DNA of 64,000 nucleotides, taken from NCBI GenBank assembly GCA_036346255.1, contig CM070629.1, positions 5,151,001 to 5,215,000 on the forward strand, written 5' to 3'. Under the pieces are notes generated by a model that was not told where the DNA came from, made no database searches, and worked only from the letters and a program-made list of their open reading frames with translations. Source of the stretch: Ampelocalamus luodianensis. Lineage: Eukaryota; Streptophyta; Magnoliopsida; Poales; Poaceae. Within the stretch, counting starts at the first letter, position 1; each line of letters begins with the position of its first letter. Positions 24,190-36,005 of this stretch are shown one piece after another. The position numbers were made by a program, and so were the translations under genes.

Positions 24190-24900
24190 TTCACGCTCCG
24201 GCAATTGCGCCGGACCTGCCAACTGCTTCCTGTCAGGGTGCCAATGCCGCCCATCCTCACCATCGCCGCCGCGAAGTCGCTCATGAACTGCGCCGGGTTG
24301 GTCGCGTAGCCCCTGACCTGGGCGTCCGTCGAGCCGCCGTTGAACAGCTGCTGGTCGGAGTGCAGCAGTCCGCGCTGCTCGACCAGGTCGCTGTAGTACG
24401 CGTTGTCGAACCCGTTCGGCGTAGACACGTCCAGGGGCGCGAGCCCGCCCGCCGCCGCCGCCGCCGGACGCTGGGCAGCCGGCCCTCCGCGACGCCGCGA
24501 AGGCCGCGTCCATGTTGGTGTCGTTGTAGATCCTGGCCCGGAAGTCCTGGCACTGCGCCTGCCCTACCGTGTGGGCTCCTGGCACACGTATCAATCAACA
24601 ACCAGCTGTGATCAGTCAACGAGCTTGCTCATTTGTGTCAGTAACGTACGGGGGTGCCGTCGCTTTTGGAGGCACAGGGAATTGTTAGTTGCACGGTCAT
24701 CTCAGTGACCATGCCATGACAGCGCCATGCACATGCGTTGTGTTGTGTTGAACTGGTGATCGATCGATCGGTGTCGGAAAGTGACGCACCCGACAGAGCA
24801 ACCATGTCGGCGCTGCTCAGGCCTTTCCTGGAGAAGCGGCGAGCAGTTTGCTCAGGCTGGACGCCGGCGAGGCAGGGGCGGACCCTCCTTCGGGCATGGT
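24190..24900 (-). pseudogene. Class III peroxidase pseudogene, 5'-truncated
   Basis: Two exon pieces remain. The upstream one (about 24900-24790) ends SRKGLSSADMVALSG at a GTGCGT donor. The downstream one (24578-24190) begins after an AG acceptor with GAHTVGQAQCQDFRARIYND. It contains the proximal haem histidine and conserved cysteines, then FDNAYYSDLVEQRGLLHSDQ, MVRMGGIGTLTG and a terminal RRNCRSVN. Family proteins are secreted haem enzymes of about 320 residues. Here the signal peptide, distal haem pocket and first half are missing. The frame is broken in the GGC-rich stretch near 24440-24480 and again near 24850, and the usual stop after the last VN is lost. Confidence 0.88.
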
Positions 24901-25157
24901 CGGGCGGCCACCCAACCTCCCCTCTGGCCGAACCTCCCTCCCTCTCACATGGCCTAGTATCCACGGCATAGGTGACCCTCGGCTGGCGAGGAGGAAGTTG
25001 TCGAAGCACCCAGTGCCAAGCAGAGGTTAGAGAGGGGACTTAATGAGGATATAACAATCATCATTTAATTATTTATCTGTAATTCTTATAATAGATGGTA
25101 ATATCCTCGTATTACCCGCAAGTATACCCCTTAATATTCACAAGAGAGAAGCTTATC

Positions 25158-25275
25158 CAGGTGGTCGTAAATCCTACTACGACCACATCTGGTCGTAAGA
25201 CTTTATATGACCATGACCTAGTCGTAAGCCATTCTACGATCACCCTGTGGTTGTAGAGTTTTCTACGACCAGGTT
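25158..25275. repeat. Cluster of TGGTCGTA / TACGACCA motifs
   Basis: GGTCGTA or its complement, exact or with one change, occurs at least eight times in 120 bases, several as inverted pairs (for example at 25161-25185). Such clusters are typical of subterminal regions of CACTA or other DNA transposons. No terminal CACTA sequence was found beside it. Confidence 0.6.
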
Positions 25276-25439
25276 GGCTTCGACAATCCTGTAATTGATA
25301 AAGCTTGCTAACTTATAGGCCTAATCGATTATGAGGTTTTATGACTCATGTTAAATACACAGAGCAGTTAACATACGTAGTTATTCTCTGAAATAACTGC
25401 ACAACCTTATATGTCTGTCTCTGACGTTAACTACCTGAC

Positions 25440-25797
25440 AACATGGAGGGTGTCATGTCTCTGACAATAACTTCTTTCAAGCAGTTCATCATTTGAAGCA
25501 TTGAGAGATCTCTTGGCTTAGAGTAACTGCCATCTCTTCGTACGCTATATAAAGGTTGAAGTCAGAAGGCAGAAGGACAACAGAGCAATTTGGAGCGCAA
25601 GACATTCGACTTTAGTCTTCCTCCTGATTGTAATTAGCACTTTCAATACAATACAATAGGGGTAGGATTGTTATTCTATTCGGAGAAGATTTGAACCTGT
25701 ATAAAATCCATGTGTCTACTCTCTGCATGGTTCTAATCGTAGGAGACCTCCCCCCTGAAACAAACCATCATACGTAAGATCGGTTCGAGATCACCGA
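25440..25797 (+). mobile_element. Probable LTR fragment
   Basis: The stretch has an LTR-like promoter layout: a TATA box CTATATAAAGG near 25545, then a CAATACAATAGGGGTAGG segment and a 3' part ending near GAGATCACCGACA. No primer-binding site or second copy was found, so borders and family are uncertain. A short coding-like stretch follows (25800-25946) that I do not recognise. Confidence 0.4.
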
Positions 25798-25946
25798 CAA
25801 GACTGCTTCGTGGTCGTGGCCTCGTGGGCTTTGTTCAAGAGGAAGAAGGATGACGGGAAGGCTTTGACTCCAGTGGCAGGCTCTCGGGTGGCGCCAGCAT
25901 GGGCGTATCCAAAGGGGAAGAGGGCGGTGACCATTTGCAAGGGATC

Positions 25947-27579
25947 TACAGGATCAAAGATGACCGACTAGAGAGGGTGAATAGGAGGTTATAAAAATTC
26001 TTATGCTCTAATTAACAATTTTAACAAATGTGATCTTAAAGAAGCATTACTAGCACGAATTTACAAGTTATGATCAATATTAGCTAAGATAATTTAAGAT
26101 TATGCAAAACAATTCTAGAAAAAATTCTACATAAGAGCTAGAATTATAAATGCGAAAACGTAAAGACATAGAAATAAAAACCACAAGTTAGACACTTATA
26201 TGTTTTTCCCGTGGTATCGAAGACTTGTTGGTCTTCACTAGTCTACGTTAAGGAAACTTGAACGAATTAAGTCTGCTTCACACGAGCACTTCCCTCGATC
26301 ACTAGAGTTACTCTTCCTCCTCTCCGGAGATGGCGAGCATAACACCACTTCACAAAACTTTGTCGGGCTACTTCACAATCTTCTTTGAAGTGATCACCAC
26401 CAAACTCTTCTTCAAGCCGTCTAAATGTCAGTGAGCACCAAGAGTAATAAACCAAAGCTTTCGCTTGAAGAAAATAAGTGCCACAAAGATCAACCAATGA
26501 TGTAATGCACTTGAATGCTCTCAACTACCTCAAAATAAGAATTCGAAGCAAATGGGTAGAAGAGAGTATATAAGAGCTCAAATGTATTCTCTGAGGTTTA
26601 ATATGTTCGAAGGTTCTCAGCTAGAGGCAGGTGGGGAGGTATTTATAATCCCCACCAACAAAAGTAGTCATTTGGAATAAATCCTTGAAAAAATAGTATT
26701 TGTGGTAGTACCGCTGAACAAATCCGTTACTACTGCTCTTCATGATCAACGGTCGGAATTGTTGCATTTAATGCGCTGAACTAGCCATTATTAAAGGAGT
26801 TGTGATACTACCGTCAACTATAATCCGGTACTACCGCAGGGCGGTAGTACCGCCTGGCTAGAACAGAACTATCGATTTCTAGAGGCAAAAGAAACAACAA
26901 AAAACATCCTCTTTGGAAATAATGTACCGCCATGTATAAACCGGTACTACCGCTCTCTGGTAGTACCGCTTAAGAAATACGGTCATACCGATTGTCAGAG
27001 GAGATGAAAACTCAAAAAAACAGGCTATCTGGAATAAACGTACCGTCAACTAAACTTCGGTCTTACCGCACCATGGTACTATTGTTTCTCAAATGCGGTA
27101 CCACCAGTTTTCAGAATTCAAGAACAATTAAAAAAACATGTTCTCTGGAAAATACGTATTGCCAACTAGAATCCGGTACTATTGATCTGCAGTAGTACCG
27201 CTCATCACATGCGGTCATACTGATTTTTCTGAACATTTTTCCAGAAGCAAAACTGAATGCAAATGCTTGTCATATGGTTGATCAAAATGGCACAAAATAA
27301 ACTTTCGAGCTATTAGCCATGATCCCTCTTTATAGCACGACATCTAGCCTACAAATCCGGTCTTTTCTCCAAACACCGAGACCGATAAAAACTACAAAAA
27401 GATCCTTTAGGCTATATAATACATTTGCCTTGAGCGATGTTAATCTTTGCATTGCTATTTCTATGTCATCATTCAAACTCTGAGACTAAACCTTTAAACA
27501 TCCTAACGCGCATATTAGTCCCATAATACATTATTGACATTAATTACCAAAATCATTGTTAGGGACCTAGATGCTTTCA
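25947..27579 (-). mobile_element. Solo LTR, same family as the one at 1089-4474
   Basis: On the minus strand it starts TGAAAGCATCTAGG and ends near CTTTGATCCTGTA, matching both ends of the 1 kb element. Flanks are GGATC (25942-25946) and AGATC (27580-27584), a 5-bp duplication with one change. The last bases read CTGTA rather than CTG-CA because of one substitution. It contains repeated CGGTAGTACCG palindromes (about 26820-27220). At 1,633 bp it is half the length of the other copy, chiefly lacking the long tandem arrays. No internal domains are present. Confidence 0.75.
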
Positions 27580-27774
27580 AGATCGACGATGATGATTGGA
27601 GAGCCGACGGTATCTGGAGAGCACCTTGTGGTTGGAACTTTCATCTTAGGTAGGTTTAAAGGCATCCTCGTCGACTTGAAGACGTCGTGGCCGAAAGCAC
27701 TAGCAGTAAATTGGCGCCTTGGAGCTCCTCTTCTTTTCATCATATCGGGTGGCTCCTCTCCTCTTCATCAGATC

Positions 27775-28620
27775 AGAAGATGCCAAGCGGGCTCATGTCC
27801 AGATCCAGACAGCCTCTCGGTCGACGCACCGCCAGATCCGACACTAAGGTCCCCGACGTCAGCAGCCCACCCGAAGCACCCCTCCTTGTGTTCCTCCCGG
27901 TGGACGCATCGCCGTCGCGGGCCATCGTGCGAGGCCTCGGGGCTGACGGCGAGGTCCTTGAGGGAGGCAGCTGCGACCCGGGCGCCGCGGACAGTGTAGC
28001 GGTGTTGTGGACGATCATTTGGCGGTAGGGGTCAGAGACAACCTGAACACCCAAGATGTTGGCGCCGGAGGCAGCGAAGGAGTTGCAGTCGTGCGGGAAG
28101 CGGGCGTACGGGCATGGGAAGCGATGCATCTCCAGTGGCAGAGAGGTTATGGGGAGTCGTCGGAGATCTAGATCCAAATATGCAACAGCCGCCTCCACCG
28201 GCTGCAGCTCCAGAGAGGGAATGACTGAGGATCCACCGAGATCCGCTGGCTGGCACTGAAGAAAGAAGCCGCCTGGGTACAAGGGGCTTGGCTACCTGAC
28301 GCTTGTCCCAACCGCCGACTACAGATCCGGAGAGGATCCCAATCCGGCGATGAAGAAGAACAGCTGAGAGCGACGAGGCATCTCCAGATCTGGTTAGCTG
28401 GGGAGTGCGTAAGGGGAGAGGAGACCGGAAAGGGGAGGGAAGCGGTAAGAAGAATCGAAGGCCTTGCCGCCGCCGCCACACCGCGCGAGGAGACGGCGGC
28501 GGCGAGGTGGGAGGCGGCAATCGGGAGCCCTTCCGCGGCGGCTAGGGTGCGCCCCCCGAGTCACCCGATAGCAACTCAGGAGACGAGCGTTCTGCACCGA
28601 TGGATTAATGAATTTCACAT
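27775..28620 (-). pseudogene. Fragment of a plant beta-propeller-like protein (possibly DUF1668 type)
   Basis: On the minus strand 28165-27960 encodes FPHDCNSFAASGANILGV followed by SDPYRQMIVHNTATLSAAPG. This resembles the repeated 'value displayed to the user' style strands of grass DUF1668/kelch-like proteins of unknown function. The region on either side is GC-rich with frames interrupted by shifts, and no start or complete domain can be assembled. I treat it as gene debris. The family name is a guess from pattern only. Confidence 0.35.
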
Positions 28621-30993
28621 TTACCAGTTCTTAAGCACAAACTTTTAGATGTTCTCTTTGCTTTTATGCTGTAACTGGACCCACATATTCGCCTAGTTGC
28701 ACCCACAGTGATCGATTGGTTCGAACACCGATCTCAATGGCCAACTTAAGTATGATTAGGGATTGGATGCGAGGTTACATGGACAAAACACAGTGTTGTT
28801 GTTTTTTGCATAAATCCAAAACTGCGACCGCACTCTGCATCGCGACGCATATTTATGGGCATCATTATGTCATCGGACGCTTTAAGAGGAACTGTGTAGG
28901 AGTATATCGTTAGTACCTACGCTAGACTATCTTCGGAACGTGGTAATTCTTCAGAGAGGATCCAGCAATCGATCTCGAAGCTGTCTTATTTGGGATACCT
29001 TGGCATGGAACGATTACAGAAAGAATGTTTTTGTTGTATCTTCTTAATTCGAAGAGCTAGCTGGTCACGCTTACTATTACTGATGGCTTCTCAATCGTGC
29101 ATTGAAAAACGTAGCAGTTTTCAGCTCAAACATATGTGTTGAAGAGTTGAACTCTAGGGTTACGAAATATTGTAACGCCATGACAGGCGGGCAATGGAGT
29201 TTTTTAGAAGTCGGGATTGGAATCGATCTGCCATGGGCCGATTGAAATGAATAACGTAAAAAATGTTTAGCCTGGTCTGGGCCAATAGGACGCAATAGCT
29301 TGTTTGTTGTATGAGCGGTATCAGGCGGCCCATATGACTTTTCCCTTGCATAGTTGTCTATAGTGTATTTATTATCGTTTTTTAGTTATGGACATATTAA
29401 TAAAATTTTATATGGAGGAGAGAGAAAGAGGAGAGAGAACACATGCATATGTCGTCTCTTTCTGAAGAGATTGAAAGACTATCGTGTACGAGAAACAAGA
29501 CATGATACATGAATCTACTCTAGTTGATATGTAAATTCGTTTTTAAGAAAAAAATAATATAAAATATAAATATCGAAGAATATGCTAGAGACTATCTATT
29601 AGAGACGTTGCCGCTGCCATCCGCTCCTACGCGCATGCCGTGGGATTCACTCCGCCACGGAGAAGCCGCAACGGCGCAACCCGCACAGACGCAATTGTGG
29701 TATTTGGATAACCTAAATTGCATGTTTAAACGCTCAATACAAGGCGCCATCTGAAACGTTGGATTTCATACAACATTTCATAGGAAATAGCACCCATTCT
29801 CAGTTCTCTCACCAAATGTAAGGTCTCGTATGAAATGTCTGAAAATCGTACACTACCAAGCGACGCATGATACGTCTGATCGACTAAAGGCCATCACCAC
29901 CCAGACATCCAGAGAGAGAAGAGCCATACATCATAGTACTGCTGGTTGAAGGCTTCAAGCCCAATGATGTTACCCACTTCAAAAAAAATCCATCTATAGA
30001 GTACAGACTCCACGTGCGTCATGTTCCCCGTTTTCTATTTCACGAACCATCATTGAGTGCCACACACGGAGGCTGCAGCTAGCGGGCACTCCCAACTTTG
30101 TTTTCTCTCGCTGTCAAACGGAACGTCGCGCGCGCGCGGCTGGACCCCGCTCGTGCGCACGCCACAACGCTCCAAGTCCAAGTGCGTCGCACCGCCGTCT
30201 CATCAGTGGCCCAATCGCTCCAAGTCCAAGTGCATCGCACCGCCGTCCCATCGGTGACCCAATCCCATCGCGCCCGCCTATCGCTATCGGCCACGGCACC
30301 GCGCGCGCCCCGGCCGCCCGCATTGGATTCAGGGCCTTGTTTGGTTTGAACCCTGAGCGAAACTTGGCTGGCTGGGAGCGTCCATAGAAGCAGCCTGATA
30401 TTTGTTTGGTTTGTCATCCTGAACTTTTATGCCTTATTCAGGCCACCTCGTGAGGTTTAGGTGTACAAAATAAGAGGCCGGACATCAGACGACTAGTTAC
30501 GTGAGCTAATTTTTCTGTACTCCTACGTAATCCTCTAGTTGTCGCGGTTTAATGGAATGTAGAGCCAATTTAACTCCTCTTGTCTTAGACCAAATCTCCA
30601 ACATCTCTTTAAAAGGAAAAACTAAAGCATAATCACCAATTGGAATTGAATAGTGAGGAAATTGTCAGATTTTGATTATGCAGTAGTAGTTTTTTCTTCT
30701 GAAAAGATGTCAGAGACTTAGAGGAGTTGCATTCCATTAAATCATCAGAATCTCTAGCCACCTCAGGCACACCTTTTTGTCGGCACGCTACTCATGTCAC
30801 CGACCAAACAACCCCTCACTCGCCCGTCTCTATCCACCCTCGCCCATCTCTATTCACCCATCCGTCCGCGCGTCCGCCTCAAAGCCCACCACCACCACTG
30901 CAACCGGCGCCCCATCCTCCCTGCGCGCCTCACTCGCTCATCGCTCTTACACAGTGCCACCACCCACAGCCACACCTACGACACCGCGGGGGA
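28621..30993. other. Intergenic sequence and GDSL1 promoter
   Basis: No coding exon is recognisable. A GA-rich run lies at 29414-29440 and a probable MITE edge, GGGCCTTGTTTGGTTTGAAC, at 30331-30350. The last 200 bases before 30994 are C-rich and pyrimidine-rich, as expected for a 5' UTR. Confidence 0.45.
30170..30265. repeat. 48-bp tandem duplication
   Basis: Two adjacent 48-base units (30170-30217 and 30218-30265), each starting CTCCAAGTCCAAGTGC, differ at only a few positions. Confidence 0.9.
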
Positions 30994-33900
30994 ATGGCGT
31001 CGTGTGGCTTTGGCTGCACCGCCGCCGCGAGAACCGCGCTGCTGTCTGTCGTGTTGGCGCTGCAGATTTCCGCGGGCGCGGGCGCCGACTGCTACTTCCC
31101 GGCCGTGTTCAACTTCGGCGACTCCAACTCGGACACGGGCGGGCTGTCGGCCACCTTCGGTGCCGCGCCGCCGCCCAACGGCAGGACCTTCTTCGGCATG
31201 CCCGTCGGCCGCTACTGCGACGGCCGCCTCGTCATCGACTTCGTCGGTGCGTACGTGCATCGGTCACTACAACTGCAGTCTATTTTTACTTTACTAATCA
31301 CAGTAGTCTGAGTGTGTGTGGATCTTACGTTTTCTCTTTTCTCTTTTTTACTTTTCACCGTCCTCTTCGCCTACACTACTGCACGTAGGCCCATGGATTG
31401 ATAAAAGCCGAAACCTACCGCATCCACTCGCCGCAGCCAATAAATGTAGCCTTAATTCGCTCCGTGTTTTATGTTTAGGTGCAGTCGCGAAGAACAGATT
31501 TAAAGAAAAAGTTTGCACACAAGTACTAGTATTAGGAGTTTTGAAAAAAATATACTAGTAATCTTTTCTGGAAAAAATAATATACTGTGGTAGACAGGTG
31601 GTTACACAGTTACTGGTTACAGTTGCACGGCAGCAGTTTCTAGTGCGAAAAAGAGACAAAAGTTAGTGAAAATTCATAATATACCATTGAATAACGGTAT
31701 AATTCATAATATATCACTTACTACGAGGCTGATATGTAAATCCAAGATCTATATGTCAATAAAACTTATGAGATACTATGAAAATCCAAAGTTATTAAGT
31801 CCGAAGTTATTAAGTGATATCTAAGAACCAGCAGTCTTGCACATACGATGCCGTTTGTTTTACTTTCTGTCACTCTCTGTTGTGACAACGAGCAAGACGA
31901 AGTTTTTTTTTAATGAAAGGTTTGCACCTATTTCCATTCAAAAGAAATCAAACTACAAGATTCAGAAAACAGCAGGTATATACACTAAACATCTAGAAAG
32001 AGAAGCACAAGAAAGATTAAAAGAAAATAACAAGATTTTGGGAGAAACTTATAGCGTCCCCTAACAAAATCAGAGCTTTATCCACTTCCAAGAGCTACTC
32101 TGCCGAACTAAGGCGTCCATCTACTTCTAGCACCAAAAAACTTCTGTAGTAACTTCTCAATTGCTCTAGCACCTTGAGGAGCACATCCCGTCCTTCCTCC
32201 TTCTGTAATTTAGACCAAAAATCAATTCAGTGACAAATAATATGAAATCACTGAGATAAGTTCTGTCGGCCATTTTTTTTAAAAACACGTCGAATTGTGT
32301 TCTTTTTAGATACTCTATAAAATGGTTGTACACCAACCAACACGAGTTTCTTAGTCTTTCTAACAAACATCACTACCCAAGTAGAGAAAAACCGAGAAGT
32401 ATCATCTGGGGGGCTAGGCAGGCCAAAAATACATCTCATGATATTCCAAATACATCTTGTCAAAGGACACCGTAAGAATAAATAATCAATGCTTTCATCC
32501 GCCCCACGAAACATACATTTTTTTCACCCACTCAACCCCTGTGGCTAATATTGTCTTTGATCAAAATGTTTTGTTTCATCACTAACCAAAGGAAAATTTT
32601 AAGCCAGTTTGACATCTTAGATGAATTTAAGTTGGAAGGCAATACTCTGCCGACGAAGTAGGAAAAGTAGAGAGGAAACGATATGTCTGGAAAGGGAGGA
32701 CCAAGCAGAAAAGACTCGTTGCGTCAGAATGTCTGAGAGGCCGTTTCACGCCGGTCCGGTCGGCTTGGAACCAGCCAACCCACGATTCCATGACCCGAAA
32801 CGCCTGCCTCGAACCACGTGCCGTGCGAGCATGGCTGGGCTGGCTCCGTTCGAGCGGCCGTGCCTCCGGGACAAGGATGCGATGCCCATGCGTCCATTCG
32901 GCACGCGACTGATTACTTGCTGTGGCTGCCTACCGACACGATGTTGATTTTTTTTAAAAAAAACAAGGAAACGATCTTGATTTATTCCCCGCAATCTGAC
33001 AAAAAGGCTAGTAACTTGCGCAAAGCATCTTTAGACACGATCCTACGGCGATCGTCACCGGGAGATACAATACAGATTTTGTGTTGGGCTGCAGCTGGAG
33101 AATATCAGATACTCTTTTAGCTTTTGGGATGCTAATTTAAGATGAGGGACAGAAAGAAACATAGCTTAATGTAGCAGTTTGGTGGGTCTCCAATCTCTAA
33201 AAAAGGCTTAAGGTGGTAGTAGTTGGCTAGAAAAATGGGGAGACAAACAAAGATGAGCTGCAGTCTGATCATATCATATAATATATGCCATGCAATAATC
33301 GCGGAGGAGATTTGGGTAGCAGTGTCAGAATATGGATGCTTTGCTTTTAAGTGTTCTGATTGGAGTTGAGGGATAAAGGGAGACACTAGCTTAAAGTACT
33401 CTGGAGTACTAGTTGGTTAGGAAAAAGAAGAGACCGCGAGAACACTGGAGAAAGCTAATTAAGCACGAATTGCACAGTGAATGGGAAGAAATAGAGATTG
33501 AAATTCGTCACTATCAATTGCCGCATTAGCTTGCGTTTATTTTGTGTTCACACTTCACAGTACATTATTCATCTTAGTTTTGTTTTTGTAGCTCTCCTCC
33601 TTCCTACTCTTTGGGCCACTCACCATTGAGCCCTTAATGCAAGAAAGTTCATCACAAGCTCAAAGCTGCATCCTTCCAACCTACTAAAACTTTGTGCAAC
33701 TGACCAGTTTCAGTTTCCCTCACTATGTCGACCTGTAGTTACATTTGCTACAGATGTCACAGCATGCACAAATGATGTCTTCTTGGAGATCAATTTTGAC
33801 AATGATGCTGCATGATGATATGTGTGACTTTTTTATTCGCTGCAGCCTCTGCTGCCTGCCTTTCTCATGACATCACTGCACATTGGCTATTTTTTTACCA

Positions 33901-35469
33901 TTTACCTGCAGATACATATATCTCTCTCTCGTCTTGTACTGTCATCTGCATCTCACATTGTTGAGTTTACCCTTAACCTGTAATTAGTGAATGGCAATGT
34001 CAATATGCCATCTCTTCTGCGCTATAGTTTGGTCACTGAACTGGCAGGCAACTAGTATTTGCTATAAAGCTTCAGGCTCTCAGCCATTTTGCCTTTAACT
34101 ATCATCGTTGCTGTTTGAACAGTCAAATGCAAAGTGCTACTGTGTAATATACTCTTCTCTTTTTCCCTTGGTACTGCAGCTGAAAGCCTGGGAATACCTT
34201 ACCTCAGCGCGTATCTCAACTCAATAGGAAGTAACTTCTCACAAGGAGCCAATTTTGCAACAGCTGGTTCGTCAATCCGACGACAGAATACGTCGCTGTT
34301 CCTCTCTGGTTTCAGCCCCATCTCCTTGGACGTGCAGTCCTGGGAATTTGAACAATTCATCAACAGAAGCCAGTTCGTTTATAACAACAAAGGTGATAAG
34401 TGATGACCAAACCAAAATCCATCTCTGTTAGTTCTATATAGAACTCAAGATATATGCTTGATCTCTTCTCTAACATATCTGTTCTAATCTGTTGAGTAAT
34501 TATCCTTGTTTCTCATGTAGGTGGTATCTACAGGGAGATCCTACCAAAGGCTGAATACTTCTCCCAGGCGCTTTACACCTTCGATATCGGCCAAAATGAC
34601 ATTACCACAGGTTACTTCGCCAACATGACTACTGAAGAAGTCATAGCATCAATCCCTGATCTAATGGAGAGGCTCACATCAATAATCCAGGTACTGCTTA
34701 TACAGTACTAGTTGCATCACAAAATAAAGCAACACCAGATTGCTCTTCCACAGAGGGAGCAGACAGTGTTACATCGAGTATTAGCAACTGATTGGAAATC
34801 TGCAGAATGTGCACCTGCTCGGAGGAAGGTACTTCTGGATTCACAACACGGGGCCTATCGGCTGCCTGCCTTACGCTCTGGTTCGCCGCCCCGACATCGC
34901 CGCTCGCAAGGACAACGCTGGCTGCTCTATCACCTACAACAAGGTCGCGCAGCTCTTCAACCTAAGGCTGAAAGAAACAGTGGCTCGTCTGCGGAAAACC
35001 CACCCAGCCGCTGCGTTCACCTACGTCGACGTCTACACCGCGAAGTACAAGCTGATAAGCGAAGCCAAAAAGCTCGGTAAAGTGCAACCATCCTGACTGA
35101 TGAAGGTCCACTGTGCCTTGACTGAACAAATGCATACATGTAGCTGCTGCATGCCTGCATAGTGTCTTGGAGAAAGAAAGCTGAAGCAGGCGTTTGTCTG
35201 CAGGCTTCGACGACCCTCTGCTCACCTGCTGCGGGCACGGCGGCCGGTACAACTACGACCAGAAGATCGGCTGCGGCGGGAAGGTCCAGGTGAACGGGAC
35301 GTGGGTGGTGGTGGGGAAATCCTGCGACGACCCGTCCAAGCGGGTGAGCTGGGACGGCGTCCACTTCACCGAGGCGGCGAACAAGTTCGTGTTCGATCAG
35401 ATCGCCGGCGGCGCGCTCTCGGACCCGCCCGTGCCTCTGAGGCAGGCTTGCCAGAGCAAAGGGCAATGA
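30994..35469 (+). CDS. GDSL esterase/lipase, tandem copy 1 (ENOD8-like)
   Basis: Exons 30994-31246, 34180-34392, 34521-34690, 34806-35076 and 35204-35469 join in phase with GT-AG borders to give 390 residues. SGNH/GDSL hydrolases cleave ester bonds in lipids, cutin or acetylated sugars; this subgroup is usually secreted. Seen: an N-terminal hydrophobic signal (ALLSVVLALQISAGAGA), the nucleophile block FNFGDSNSDTGG (Ser44), the glycine block GANFATAGSSI, the FDIGQND block with its asparagine, and DGVHFTEAAN carrying catalytic Asp353 and His356. All four SGNH residues are present. Intron 1 is 2.9 kb and holds a LINE remnant. Two paralogues with identical exon phases follow downstream. Substrate cannot be told from sequence. 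Confidence 0.95.
31903..32651 (-). mobile_element. 5'-truncated LINE in GDSL1 intron 1
   Basis: On the minus strand 32514-32250 encodes the zinc-knuckle end of a plant LINE reverse transcriptase (MFRGADESIDYLFLRCPLTR, then IWNIMRCIFGLPSP). The 3' end is a poly(A) run, seen as T's at 31903-31911. The motif GACGAAG at 31896-31902 and again at 32652-32658 may be the target duplication, which would set the limits given. Coding sequence is broken, so it is an inactive fragment. Confidence 0.75.
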
Positions 35470-36005
35470 ATCACCGGTGTACCATTCGTCAGGTTGGCTG
35501 TGCTTCTGCTTCTTGCTTTGTAAGTGTACATTGGAGGTGCGTGCTTGAGGTATATCCGTATATATACTGCTTCCTTTTGTAATAAGGGAAATGGAAATCA
35601 CATGCAAAGCAATGCAATCTCTATTTAGAGGATCTGGAAGATTAGAATGCATTATGGAGGATTTAATTTTAGGCGCCATCGCTCCGTAATGGCACGATGT
35701 GCAGGTGTTGTGCATGGCTTCGTTTCTTTGCGGCTTGAGGTTGAGTACTTGTATTGCTACTTTGCGAGTTCCATTTGTATATACCAACAAGCATGCAAAG
35801 AAAGAAATGCATATTGCTACTGCTACTTTGCATTACAAGGCAACATGACATGGGAAAGGTGAGGCAAATCTAACAACCATGTCTCAGCTTAAGAGAGGTG
35901 TGGAAAAAAGAGCGCACCAGAATTGAAAACTTACACTTTTTATATTAGCAAATATTAGAGCCACCTAACTTCTGCAACCTTGAAATCGGGAGGCCTTGAG
36001 AAAAC
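35470..36005. other. GDSL1 3' flank
   Basis: AT-rich sequence with likely 3' UTR and polyadenylation signals. A direct repeat of TATTGCTACTTTGC and its variants occurs near 35752-35830. Nothing coding is seen. Confidence 0.5.

Noticed and set aside
25158..25275. CRISPR-like array of short repeats
   Set aside because: Repeats are short, in both orientations and irregularly spaced in a plant genome; DNA-transposon subterminal motifs fit better.
35017..35790. 257-codon minus-strand frame opposite GDSL1 exons 4-5
   Set aside because: It is antisense to well-supported SGNH coding exons and runs into the 3' flank without any domain.
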